Positions 1 to 5,760 of a stretch of DNA of 7,517 bases are shown here, in pieces. Under the pieces are notes generated by a model. That model worked only from the letters and a program-made list of their open reading frames with translations, did not search any database and was not told where the DNA came from. Both the position numbers and the translations under genes were made by a program. Source of the DNA: Pseudomonadota bacterium (lineage in GTDB: Bacteria; Pseudomonadota; Gammaproteobacteria; Burkholderiales; Rhodocyclaceae). The stretch is taken from NCBI GenBank assembly GCA_023459095.1, contig JAEWVQ010000210.1, forward strand, positions 1 through 7,517, read 5' to 3'. Each line of letters begins with the position of its first letter. The first letter of the stretch is position 1.

Positions 1-2
1 AA

Positions 3-143
3 CTCAACGGCACGATCTTTCTGGGCTTTCCGCTCGGCTTCTACGTATTCGCCCAGGGCGCGCTCATTGCCTACCTGGTGATCATCGCCCTCTATGTATG
101 GGCGATGGAGCGGCTGGACCGCCGCTACGGCGCCTCCGACTGA
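3..143 (+). CDS. DUF4212 small membrane protein, C-terminal part (5' end outside window)
   Basis: An open frame enters from the left edge and ends at TGA 141-143, giving the last 46 residues of a protein. They start LNGTIFLGFPLGFYVFAQG, continue through a hydrophobic helix (about LIAYLVIIALYVWAM) and end in a charged tail ERLDRRYGASD. The fragment aligns well with residues 38 onward of the complete DUF4212 protein at 2543-2797: both share LN, PLGF, FAQ, a membrane helix and a DR near the C-terminus. DUF4212 proteins are two-helix partners of VC_2705-type sodium:solute symporters and normally lie directly upstream of the large subunit. Here no symporter follows on the same strand; the next gene runs the opposite way and ends at 166. 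The fragment may be an orphan copy, or its partner may lie upstream outside the window. Family assignment is fairly sure; partner and substrate are unknown. Confidence 0.8.
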   Translation, partial: LNGTIFLGFPLGFYVFAQGALIAYLVIIALYVWAMERLDRRYGASD

Positions 144-165
144 GGCACGGAAGCCGCCGGGGGGC

Positions 166-537
166 TTACTCCGCGCTCGCCGCCGGCTTGCGCCGGCCAA
201 ACACCATCGGGTGGGCATGGCGCGACAGGATGAAATCGGCGAAGAACTTGCACCACAGGGTCCCGCCCGCGAGCGCACTCCAGGTCTCGTAGCGCAGCAC
301 GCCGGCGATGATGCCGACGATCACGAACACGATCACGATTCCGCCCAGCAGATTGATCGCCGCGGCAAAGGGCGCGAACTTTTCCGGCTTGGCCGGGGAG
401 ACGCCGCGCTTGAGCGCGACCTCGGAAAAATCACGTTTGGCGATGATGCGCCAGGCCCGCCGCAGCCAGAAAAAGGCGACCGGGAACAGGGCGAGGAACA
501 GAATCCAGTTGAGGGCAACACTGACGTCGAAGATCAT
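166..537 (-). CDS. Small integral membrane protein of unknown function, downstream of the symporter
   Basis: This 123-residue protein (MIFDVSVALNW...) is not a family I recognise. It has one hydrophobic helix at about residues 7-25 and a second at about 59-81. Between them is a basic loop (LRRAWRIIAKRDFSEVALKRG), and the hydrophobic C-terminal third (WSALAGGTLWCKFFADFIL) is followed by a basic tail. The basic loop suggests that the region between the helices is cytoplasmic. I chose the ATG at 537 because AAGGAG (546-551) lies 8 bases before it; an in-frame ATG at 567 has no such site. It lies 137 bases after the symporter stop, with two hairpins between them, and no clear promoter is visible in the gap. 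Expression probably depends on read-through from the symporter operon. Its position suggests an accessory role in transport, but that is inference only. Confidence 0.75.
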   Translation of the reverse strand: MIFDVSVALNWILFLALFPVAFFWLRRAWRIIAKRDFSEVALKRGVSPAKPEKFAPFAAAINLLGGIVIVFVIVGIIAGVLRYETWSALAGGTLWCKFFADFILSRHAHPMVFGRRKPAASAE

Positions 538-545
538 GCTGACTA

Positions 546-551
546 CTCCTT
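546..551 (-). promoter_or_regulatory. Shine-Dalgarno site deciding the start of the 123-residue membrane protein
   Basis: On the - strand this reads AAGGAG, with an 8-base spacer to the ATG at 537. It favours this start over the in-frame ATG at 567, which would add ten non-hydrophobic residues. Confidence 0.7.
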
Positions 552-593
552 CAGGGCCGACACGCACGCGCTGCGCTGCTGCCGCCTGAAAAG

Positions 594-611
594 CCCCGCC
601 TTGCGGCGGGG
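594..611 (-). terminator. Hairpin with GCAA tetraloop and short U tract after the symporter
   Basis: On the - strand the stem CCCCGCC / GGCGGGG (7 bp) closes a GCAA loop of the GNRA class and is followed by CTTTTC. This is the form of a short intrinsic terminator for the symporter transcript. The U run is only four long, so termination may be partial, which would let some transcripts reach the 123-residue gene at 537. Confidence 0.6.
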
Positions 612-627
612 TCTGCGGATCGCGGCA

Positions 628-647
628 CGGCCCGCCGCAGCGGGCCG
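628..647 (-). other. GC-rich hairpin with UGCG tetraloop just after the symporter stop
   Basis: The - strand reads CGGCCCGC, then TGCG, then GCGGGCCG: an 8-bp perfect stem with a C(UGCG)G tetraloop of the stable UNCG class. It starts 28 bases after the symporter stop codon and has no U tract, so alone it is not a typical intrinsic terminator. A 3'-end stabilising or processing role, or joint action with the hairpin at 594-611, is plausible. Confidence 0.5.
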
Positions 648-674
648 CACCACCTTCACGACCGAGGTACGCGC

Positions 675-2531
675 TTAGTGCGCGCCCTCGACGGCCTTGG
701 CGCCACGCGGGATGCGCACGCTTTCGACCAGATGCTGAATGTGCTCCGGCGGTTCCTTGGTGACGCGATCCACCGCGAACGCCACCGCGAAGTTCACCAG
801 CGCACCGACCGCACCGAAGGCTTCCGGCGTGATGCCGAAGAAGGCGTTGGCGCCGCCGATCAGGTCAAGGTACTCGGTACCCTTGATGAAGAACAGACCC
901 TTGTGCGCAAACACATAGAACAAGGTCACGAACAGGCCCGCGAGCATGCCGGCGATGGCGCCTTCGCGGTTCATCTTCTTGGAGAAGATGCCCATCATGA
1001 TCGCCGGGAACAGCGAGCTCGCGGCGATCCCGAAGGCGAGCGCCACGGTGCCGGCAGCGAAGCCCGGCGGGTTGAGGCCGAGATAACCGGCGAGCACGAT
1101 GGCGGCGACCATCGACAGCTTGCCCGCGAGCAGCTCGTTCTTCTCCGAGATGTTCGGATTGATCACGTTCTTGATCAGGTCGTGCGACACCGCCGCCGAG
1201 ATCGCCAGCAGCAGGCCCGCCGCGGTGGACAGCGCAGCCGCGATACCACCGGCCGCGACCAGGGCGATCACCCAGTTCGGCAGCAGGGCGATTTCCGGGT
1301 TGGCGAGCACGATGATGTCGGCGTTCACCGTCAGCTCGTTGCCCTTCCAGCCGGCTTGCTCGGCCTTCGCCGCGACCTCGGCGTTCTTGGTCTTGTCGTT
1401 GTAGTACTGGATGCGGCCGTCGCCGTTCTTGTCCTCGAACTTCAGCAGGCCGGTGGCTTCCCAGCGCTTCATCCAGTCCGGACGCTCTTCGTAGCGCAGG
1501 CTGGACTCGGCGGCGTACAGATCGGCATTGGCCTTGACCACGTCGCTCTTGACGATCATCTGGCCGGTGGCATCGGAACCAAGACCGACCGCGCTATTGA
1601 CCGTACCGTGCAGGTTCAGCTTGGCCATCGCGCCGACCGCAGGCGCGGTGGTGTACAGCATGGCGATGAAGATCAGCGCCCAGCCCGCGGAATAACGGGC
1701 GTCAGCCACCTTCGGCACGGTGAAGAAGCGGATGATGACGTGCGGCAGACCGGCGGTGCCGATCATCAGCGACACGGTGTACATGAACATGTTCAGCGTG
1801 CTGCCCGGCACCGAGGTGGTGTACTGATCGAAGCCCAGATCCTTCACCACGAGGTCGAGCTTCTCGAGCAGGCTGACATCGGTGCCGGCGAGCGAGGAGC
1901 CGAGGCCCAGTTGCGGAATCGGGTTGCCGGTCAGGTTCAGCGAGATGAAGATCGCCGGCACCGCATACGCCGCCATCAGCACCACGTACTGCGCGACCTG
2001 GGTGTAGGTGATGCCCTTCATGCCGCCGAACACCGCGTAGGCGAACACGATGCCCATGCCGATGTAGATGCCGGTGTCGCTGGACACGCCGAGGAAGCGC
2101 GAGAACGCCACACCGACGCCGGTCATCTGGCCGATCACGTAGGTGATCGAGGCGGTCAGCAGGCAGATCACCGCCACCGTGCTGGCCGACTTCGAGTAGA
2201 AGCGGTCGCCGATGAACTGGGGCACGGTGAATTTGCCGAACTTGCGCAGGTAGGGGGCGAGCAGCATCGCCAGCAGCACATAGCCACCGGTCCAGCCCAT
2301 CAGGAACAGGGCGCCGCCGTAACCCATGTTGGCGATGAGGCCGGCCATGGAGATGAAGGACGCCGCCGACATCCAGTCCGCCGCGGTCGCCATGCCGTTG
2401 GTGACCGGGTGCACGCCGCCGCCGGCGACGTAGAACTCGCTGGTGCTGCCGGCGCGCGCCCACAGGGCGATGCCGAGGTAGAGGGCGAACGAGGCACCCA
2501 CCACCAGATAGGTCAGAGTCTGAAGTTCCAT
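675..2531 (-). CDS. Sodium:solute symporter, large subunit (VC_2705-type SSS family; probable acetate/monocarboxylate uptake)
   Basis: This 618-residue inner-membrane protein belongs to the solute:sodium symporter (SSS, LeuT-fold) family, which couples substrate import to Na+. Visible marks are the N-terminal helix (residues 6-27), SEFYVAGGGV at 31-40, ADWMSAASFISMAG at 51-64, the FGGMKGITYTQ segment near 168-178, GLPHVIIRFFTV at 261-272, and the Na+-site-type helix GGIAAALSTAAGLLLAIS near 428-445. A long hydrophilic insert at about 303-411 separates membrane helices and contains an EF-hand-like loop at 367-379. The DUF4212 gene lies 11 bases upstream, the usual arrangement of this subfamily, so the two are almost certainly one operon. 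The start ATG is preceded by GGGGGA only 3 bases away, a tight and weak site that could mean translational coupling to DUF4212. Family is sure. Substrate is inferred: acetate-type permeases such as ActP are relatives, and the annotation should stay general. Confidence 0.93.
   Translation of the reverse strand: MELQTLTYLVVGASFALYLGIALWARAGSTSEFYVAGGGVHPVTNGMATAADWMSAASFISMAGLIANMGYGGALFLMGWTGGYVLLAMLLAPYLRKFGKFTVPQFIGDRFYSKSASTVAVICLLTASITYVIGQMTGVGVAFSRFLGVSSDTGIYIGMGIVFAYAVFGGMKGITYTQVAQYVVLMAAYAVPAIFISLNLTGNPIPQLGLGSSLAGTDVSLLEKLDLVVKDLGFDQYTTSVPGSTLNMFMYTVSLMIGTAGLPHVIIRFFTVPKVADARYSAGWALIFIAMLYTTAPAVGAMAKLNLHGTVNSAVGLGSDATGQMIVKSDVVKANADLYAAESSLRYEERPDWMKRWEATGLLKFEDKNGDGRIQYYNDKTKNAEVAAKAEQAGWKGNELTVNADIIVLANPEIALLPNWVIALVAAGGIAAALSTAAGLLLAISAAVSHDLIKNVINPNISEKNELLAGKLSMVAAIVLAGYLGLNPPGFAAGTVALAFGIAASSLFPAIMMGIFSKKMNREGAIAGMLAGLFVTLFYVFAHKGLFFIKGTEYLDLIGGANAFFGITPEAFGAVGALVNFAVAFAVDRVTKEPPEHIQHLVESVRIPRGAKAVEGAH
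1395..1433 (-). other. EF-hand-like loop inside the symporter insert
   Basis: Codons 367-379 of the symporter encode DKNGDGRIQYYND. Positions 1 (D), 3 (N), 5 (D), 6 (G) and 8 (I) match the canonical EF-hand calcium loop. Position 12 is N instead of the usual E, with D directly after it. It sits in a hydrophilic stretch between membrane helices. Calcium binding is inferred from the pattern only. Confidence 0.5.
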
Positions 2532-2542
2532 GTGTCCCCCGA

Positions 2543-2797
2543 TCAGTCTTCGTGTACGTCGAATTGGCGGTCGATGTCACCCATCTTCTTCGCGTACCAG
2601 AAAATCAGCGCGATGAAGATGTAGATCGACCCCTGCTGGGCAAACCAGAAGCCCAGCGGGTACCCGCCCAGGTGGATGCTGTTGAGCGCCGGGGCAAAAA
2701 GAATGCCGGCGCCATACGAGACCAGGAACCAGACGATCAAAATCTTCGTGAGCAGCCCTAGCGTCGCGCTCCAGTAGCCTGAAGTGTTGTTTTCCAT
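2543..2797 (-). CDS. DUF4212 family protein, putative small subunit of the sodium:solute symporter
   Basis: This 84-residue membrane protein begins MENNTSGYWS. It has two hydrophobic helices, about 14-38 (LLTKILIVWFLVSYGAGILFA) and 46-69 (YPLGFWFAQQGSIYIFIALIFWYA), and a short acidic cytoplasmic-type tail (DIDRQFDVHED). Length, two-helix plan and the PLGF...AQQG signature match DUF4212, whose members are encoded next to VC_2705-type symporters and are regarded as their small subunit. The ATG at 2797 is preceded by AGGAGG at 2802-2807, a near-perfect ribosome site at 4-5 bases. A longer in-frame opening from 2863 lacks such a site and would add a non-membrane leader. It is first in the operon and ends 11 bases before the symporter start. 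A paralogue lies at 3-143 on the other strand. Confidence 0.9.
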   Translation of the reverse strand: MENNTSGYWSATLGLLTKILIVWFLVSYGAGILFAPALNSIHLGGYPLGFWFAQQGSIYIFIALIFWYAKKMGDIDRQFDVHED

Positions 2798-2875
2798 TAC
2801 GCCTCCTCTTGTGTGTGAAGCAGTCTCCCCGCAGCACCGCAAACACGGCTCCACGGGCGGCATTACCGCGGCTCC

Positions 2876-2918
2876 ATTATGAGGCGATCAAACTTACTTA
2901 TTTCTTACACAACCTTAC
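2876..2918 (-). promoter_or_regulatory. Candidate activator-dependent promoter of the DUF4212-symporter operon
   Basis: On the - strand CATAAT (2881-2876) matches five of six -10 bases, but no -35 box lies 16-18 bases upstream. That space instead holds three copies of GTAAG (CTTAC on +, at 2893-2897, 2904-2908 and 2914-2918) with start-to-start spacing of 11 and 10 bases, about one DNA turn each. Eleven bases separate the last copy from the -10. Repeats one turn apart that replace the -35 are the layout used by OmpR/PhoB-type activators; the regulator here is unknown. The region is also clearly richer in A+T than its surroundings. The predicted transcript start near 2869 would give a leader of about 70 bases. 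Confidence 0.35.
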
Positions 2919-2999
2919 ATTGACTGAAAACGCCGTCAGAAACAGCAACACACCCCGGCCTGTCCGGCGGCGTCGCCACGGCCGCGGGGCGCACCAAAA

Positions 3000-3029
3000 C
3001 GAAACGCCAGGGCAAGCCCTGGCGTTTCG
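3000..3029 (-). terminator. Intrinsic terminator of icd
   Basis: A perfect 13-bp inverted repeat (3000-3012 with 3017-3029) closes a four-base loop, CTTG on the - strand with a G-C closing pair, a known stable tetraloop. The - strand continues as TTTTGG after the stem, and the stem itself ends in CGTTTCG. There is no T run on the + strand side, so it acts leftward, after the icd stop at 3077. Confidence 0.85.
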
Positions 3030-3039
3030 GACAACTGGC

Positions 3040-3061
3040 GGGCGCGGCCGCAGCCGCGCCC
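3040..3061 (-). other. GC-rich hairpin with UGCG tetraloop just after icd
   Basis: A 9-bp perfect stem (3040-3048 with 3053-3061) closes TGCG on the - strand, giving a C(UGCG)G tetraloop of the UNCG class. It begins 15 bases after the icd stop and lies just before the U-tract terminator at 3000-3029. It has no U tract of its own. The pair mirrors the two hairpins after the symporter (628-647 and 594-611). Confidence 0.5.
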
Positions 3062-3076
3062 CAACCGGCAGGGCGA

Positions 3077-5314
3077 TCAGGCGCCCATGGCGGCGAACAC
3101 GGCGTTCAAGGTCGCGCTCGGCCGCATCACCGCCTCGCACTTCTTCGGGTCCACGCGGTAGTAGCCGCCGATGTCGACCGCCCGACCCTGAACGGCCTTC
3201 AGCTCATCGACGATCTTCTGCTCGTTGTCGGCGAGCGCCTTGGCGAGCGGCGCGAAGTGGGCCTGCAGTTCGGCATCCTCGGTCTGCGCGGCAAGCGCCT
3301 GCGCCCAGTACAGGGCGAGGTAGAACTGGCTGCCGCGGTTGTCGAGCTCGCCGGTGCGGCGCGAGGGCGACTTGTCGAGGTCGAGCAGTTTGCCGGTGGC
3401 TTCGTCGAGCGTGCGCGCGAGGATCTTGGCCTTGGCGTTGCCGGTCTTGATCCCCAGATCCTCCAGCGACACCGCGAGCGCCAAGAATTCGCCGAGCGAA
3501 TCCCAGCGCAGGTGGTTCTCCTCCGCGAGCTGCTGCACGTGCTTGGGCGCGGAGCCGCCGGCGCCGGTTTCGTACATGCCGCCACCGGCCATCAGCGGCA
3601 CGATCGACAGCATCTTCGCCGAGGTCCCCAGCTCCATGATCGGGAACAGGTCGGTCAGGTAGTCGCGCAGGATGTTGCCGGTGACCGAAATGGTGTCCAG
3701 GCCGCGGACCACGCGCTCCAGGGTATAACGCATGGCGCGCACCTGGGACATGATGTGGATGTCGAGACCGCTGGTGTCGTGATCCTTGAGGTAGGTTTCC
3801 ACCTTCTTGATCAGTTCGGCTTCGTGCGGGCGATAGGGGTCGAGCCAGAACACCGCCGGCATGCCGGAATTGCGCGCGCGGGTGACCGCGAGCTTGACCC
3901 AGTCGCGGATCGGCGCGTCCTTGACCTGGCACATGCGCCAGATGTCGCCGGCTTCCACATTCTGGGTGAGCAGCACTTCGCCGGTGGCCAGATCGACGAT
4001 GTTCGCCACGCCCGCTTCGGCGATCTCGAAGGTCTTGTCGTGCGAGCCGTACTCTTCCGCCTTCTGCGCCATCAGGCCGACGTTGGGCACGGTGCCCATG
4101 GTCTTCGGATCGAAGTTGCCGTGCCACTTGCAGAAGTTGATCATCTCCTGGTAGATGCGGGCGAAGGTCGACTCCGGCATCACCGCCTTGGCGTCGTAAG
4201 GCTTGCCGTCGGCGCCCCACATCTTGCCGCCCTGGCGGATCATCGCCGGCATCGACGCATCGACGATGACGTCGTTGGGCGAGTGGAAGTTGGTGATGCC
4301 CTTGGCCGAGTCGACCATCGCCAGTTCGGGGCGGTGCTCGTGGCAGGCGTGCAGGTCGCGGATGATCTCGTCGCGCTTCGATTCCGGCAGGGGCTTGATC
4401 TTGTCGTAGAGGTCGACCATGCCGTTATTGACGTTGATGCCCAGTTCGTCGAACAGCGCGCCGTGCTTCTCGAAGGCTTCCTTGTAGTAGATCTTGACGC
4501 AGTGGCCGAAGACGATGGGGTGGGAGACCTTCATCATCGTCGCCTTGACGTGCAGCGAGAACAGGATGCCGGCCTCGCGGCAGTCGTTGAGCTCGCGCTC
4601 GTAGAACTCGCACAGCGCCTTCTTGCTCATGAACATCGAATCGATGATCTCGCCGTCCTGCAGCGCGACCTTGGGCTTGAGCACGATGGTCTTGCCGCTC
4701 TTGGTGATCAGCTCCATCTTCACGTCGCGCGCACGGTCCAGCGTCATCGACTTTTCGCCGTGATAGAAGTCGCCCTCGTGCATGTGCGAGACATGGGTCT
4801 GCGACCACTGCTTCCACTCGCCCATCGAATGCGGGTGCTTCTTGGCGTAGTTCTTGACCGCGGCGGGGGCGCGGCGGTCGGAGTTGCCTTCGCGCAGCAC
4901 CGGGTTCACCGCCGAACCCAGGCACTTCGAATAGCGCGCCTTGATTTCCTTGTCGGCGTCGGTCTTCGGATCTTCCGGAAAATCGGGGATCTTGTAGCCC
5001 TTGCCCTGCAGCTCCTTGATCGCAGCCTTCAGCTGCGCCACCGAGGCGCTGATGTTGGGCAGCTTGATGATGTTGGTGTCGGGCTGCAGGGTCAGCGCGC
5101 CCAGTTCGGCGAGCGTGTTCGGCACTTTCTGCTCGTCGCTGAGGAAGTCGGGAAATTCGGCGAGGATGCGCGCGGCGAGCGAGATGTCCGCCTCTTCGAT
5201 GTTCACGCCCGCGGGACCGGTGAAGCTGCGGACGATGGGCAGGAAGGCGGCGGTCGCCAGCATCGGCGCTTCGTCGGTGATGGTGTAGTAGATGGTCGGC
5301 TGCTGCGAAGACAT
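3077..5314 (-). CDS. icd: Isocitrate dehydrogenase, NADP-dependent, monomeric type
   Basis: This 745-residue cytoplasmic enzyme of the TCA cycle oxidises and decarboxylates isocitrate to 2-oxoglutarate and yields NADPH. The length matches the monomeric (about 740-residue) class, not the 415-residue dimeric one. The isocitrate and metal residues known from the Azotobacter vinelandii enzyme can be placed, shifted by two or three: Ser134, Asn137, Arg141 and Arg147 (in GSAVNPVLREGNSDRR), Lys257, Asp352, Tyr422, Arg550, Asp551 and Asp555. The NADP-phosphate contacts are His592, Arg603 and Arg652. All appear intact, so the enzyme should be active. The start ATG at 5314 gives the typical N-terminus MSSQQPTIYYTITDEAP and has GGGAG (5323-5327) 8 bases before it. 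The frame stays open upstream to 5515, but that extension is low-complexity and unlike the family. It is apparently transcribed alone, with its own terminator at 3000-3029. Confidence 0.97.
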   Translation of the reverse strand: MSSQQPTIYYTITDEAPMLATAAFLPIVRSFTGPAGVNIEEADISLAARILAEFPDFLSDEQKVPNTLAELGALTLQPDTNIIKLPNISASVAQLKAAIKELQGKGYKIPDFPEDPKTDADKEIKARYSKCLGSAVNPVLREGNSDRRAPAAVKNYAKKHPHSMGEWKQWSQTHVSHMHEGDFYHGEKSMTLDRARDVKMELITKSGKTIVLKPKVALQDGEIIDSMFMSKKALCEFYERELNDCREAGILFSLHVKATMMKVSHPIVFGHCVKIYYKEAFEKHGALFDELGINVNNGMVDLYDKIKPLPESKRDEIIRDLHACHEHRPELAMVDSAKGITNFHSPNDVIVDASMPAMIRQGGKMWGADGKPYDAKAVMPESTFARIYQEMINFCKWHGNFDPKTMGTVPNVGLMAQKAEEYGSHDKTFEIAEAGVANIVDLATGEVLLTQNVEAGDIWRMCQVKDAPIRDWVKLAVTRARNSGMPAVFWLDPYRPHEAELIKKVETYLKDHDTSGLDIHIMSQVRAMRYTLERVVRGLDTISVTGNILRDYLTDLFPIMELGTSAKMLSIVPLMAGGGMYETGAGGSAPKHVQQLAEENHLRWDSLGEFLALAVSLEDLGIKTGNAKAKILARTLDEATGKLLDLDKSPSRRTGELDNRGSQFYLALYWAQALAAQTEDAELQAHFAPLAKALADNEQKIVDELKAVQGRAVDIGGYYRVDPKKCEAVMRPSATLNAVFAAMGA

Positions 5315-5535
5315 TACTGAATCTCCCTCATGATCTTGATCGTGCGGATCGGACGATGGCGCTGAAGGGCCACGGCAGCACCATGCTGCGTCGGGCGCGT
5401 AGAAAGACACGGGAGACGCGGAGCGCTGCATCGACGGCGCACGCATCGGCACCCCATCGCGGCTCACGCCCGGCGCCGGCTGGTTCGCGGCCCACCACTC
5501 CGCGACGCCTCGCAACTCCCCAACGGCCTTTCCAG
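5315..5535 (-). other. Long non-coding leader upstream of icd
   Basis: If transcription starts downstream of the -10 box at 5542-5547, icd has an untranslated leader of roughly 220 bases. I see no convincing gene in it on either strand. The - strand frame joined to icd is open throughout, but it is arginine/alanine/proline-rich and has no ribosome site at its ATGs. The only structure I could name is a small inverted repeat, gcagca / tgctgc, at 5375-5389. I do not recognise a riboswitch. Confidence 0.35.
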
Positions 5536-5541
5536 CGCAGC

Positions 5542-5547
5542 ATTATA
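5542..5547 (-). promoter_or_regulatory. Candidate -10 box of the icd promoter
   Basis: The - strand reads TATAAT, a perfect sigma-70 -10 hexamer in otherwise very GC-rich DNA. The -35 position at 17-base spacing reads GCGTCC, far from consensus, so activity may need an activator. The palindrome at 5580-5589 lies about 33 bases upstream of the -10. Confidence 0.45.
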
Positions 5548-5579
5548 GCGCCGCGACCGGCTGCGGACGCCAGTTGTAA

Positions 5580-5589
5580 AAAGCGCTTT
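5580..5589. promoter_or_regulatory. AAAGCGCTTT palindrome upstream of the icd -10 box (possible operator)
   Basis: This is a perfect 10-bp palindrome. Its right flank reads CACC and its left flank TGTAA. The core with one TTTCAC half resembles LacI-family operators (TGAAAGCGCTTTCA type), but the left half lacks the TG at the expected place. Its position near -45 relative to the predicted icd start would suit an activator site. The binding protein is unknown. Confidence 0.3.
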
Positions 5590-5599
5590 CACCATATGA

Positions 5600-5627
5600 A
5601 AAAAGACAGAAGATAAAAGATAGAAGA
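5600..5627 (-). repeat. Four-copy heptamer tandem repeat (TCTTYTN), pyrimidine-rich on the - strand
   Basis: On the - strand four adjacent 7-base units read TCTTCTA (5627-5621), TCTTTTA (5620-5614), TCTTCTG (5613-5607) and TCTTTTT (5606-5600). The tract is strongly A+T-rich and G-poor in RNA sense. It directly follows a 6-bp hairpin (5636-5651). It could serve as a late U tract or a Rho-loading-like stretch for soxB transcripts, or it may be a simple slippage repeat. Confidence 0.6.
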
Positions 5628-5635
5628 CTGTCCGC

Positions 5636-5651
5636 CGGCGCCACTGCGCCG
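5636..5651 (-). terminator. Small hairpin before the U/C-rich tract (possible back-up soxB terminator)
   Basis: A 6-bp stem, cggcgc / gcgccg, closes a four-base loop (AGTG on the - strand). Eight bases later the - strand turns into the U/C-rich heptamer tract at 5627-5600. The gap between stem and U-rich tract is longer than in a standard intrinsic terminator, so this is tentative. Confidence 0.3.
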
Positions 5652-5699
5652 ATCGTGCAGGATGGCCTCCGCCGCACCCCCGACGCGCCGTAAACGACG

Positions 5700-5745
5700 A
5701 CGGGCGCCGCAACCGCCGGAGTGCTCCGGTGGCCGCGGCGCCCGT
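5700..5745 (-). terminator. Long hairpin after soxB, probable terminator
   Basis: An 11-bp perfect outer stem (5700-5710 with 5735-5745) is followed by a small AA/CC internal loop. A second 9-bp stem with one mismatch (5713-5721 with 5724-5732) caps it. It starts 15 bases after the soxB stop at 5761. The - strand downstream has only a weak T-rich stretch (TCGTCGTTTACGG), so the hairpin may need help to end transcription, or it may mainly protect the 3' end. Confidence 0.55.
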
Positions 5746-5760
5746 ACGGAGGGACGCGCC

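Noticed and set aside
151..167. Short inverted repeat aagcc / ggctt between the convergent gene ends
   Set aside because: It has only 5 bp of stem with a 7-base loop and no T run on either side, and it overlaps a stop codon. It is too weak to call a bidirectional terminator.
678..2624. 648-residue open frame on the + strand opposite the symporter
   Set aside because: It is rich in His, Arg, Asp and Gly with no recognisable domain, typical of the antisense frame of a GC-rich gene. The - strand frame is a clear SSS transporter.
3257..5320. 687-residue open frame on the + strand opposite icd
   Set aside because: It is an antisense shadow with low-complexity composition. The opposite strand encodes an intact isocitrate dehydrogenase with all active-site residues.
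5375..5389. Small inverted repeat gcagca / tgctgc in the icd leader
   Set aside because: A 6-bp stem with a 3-base loop is expected by chance in GC-rich DNA. There is no evidence for a regulatory role.
5315..5515. 67-residue N-terminal extension of Icd
   Set aside because: The frame is open, but the segment has biased composition and no ribosome site at its ATGs. The start at 5314 has a good ribosome site and gives the N-terminus typical of the family.
5575..5580. TTTACA as a -35 box for icd
   Set aside because: It lies 27 bases from the TATAAT, far beyond the usual 15-19, and no other -10 sits at the right distance.
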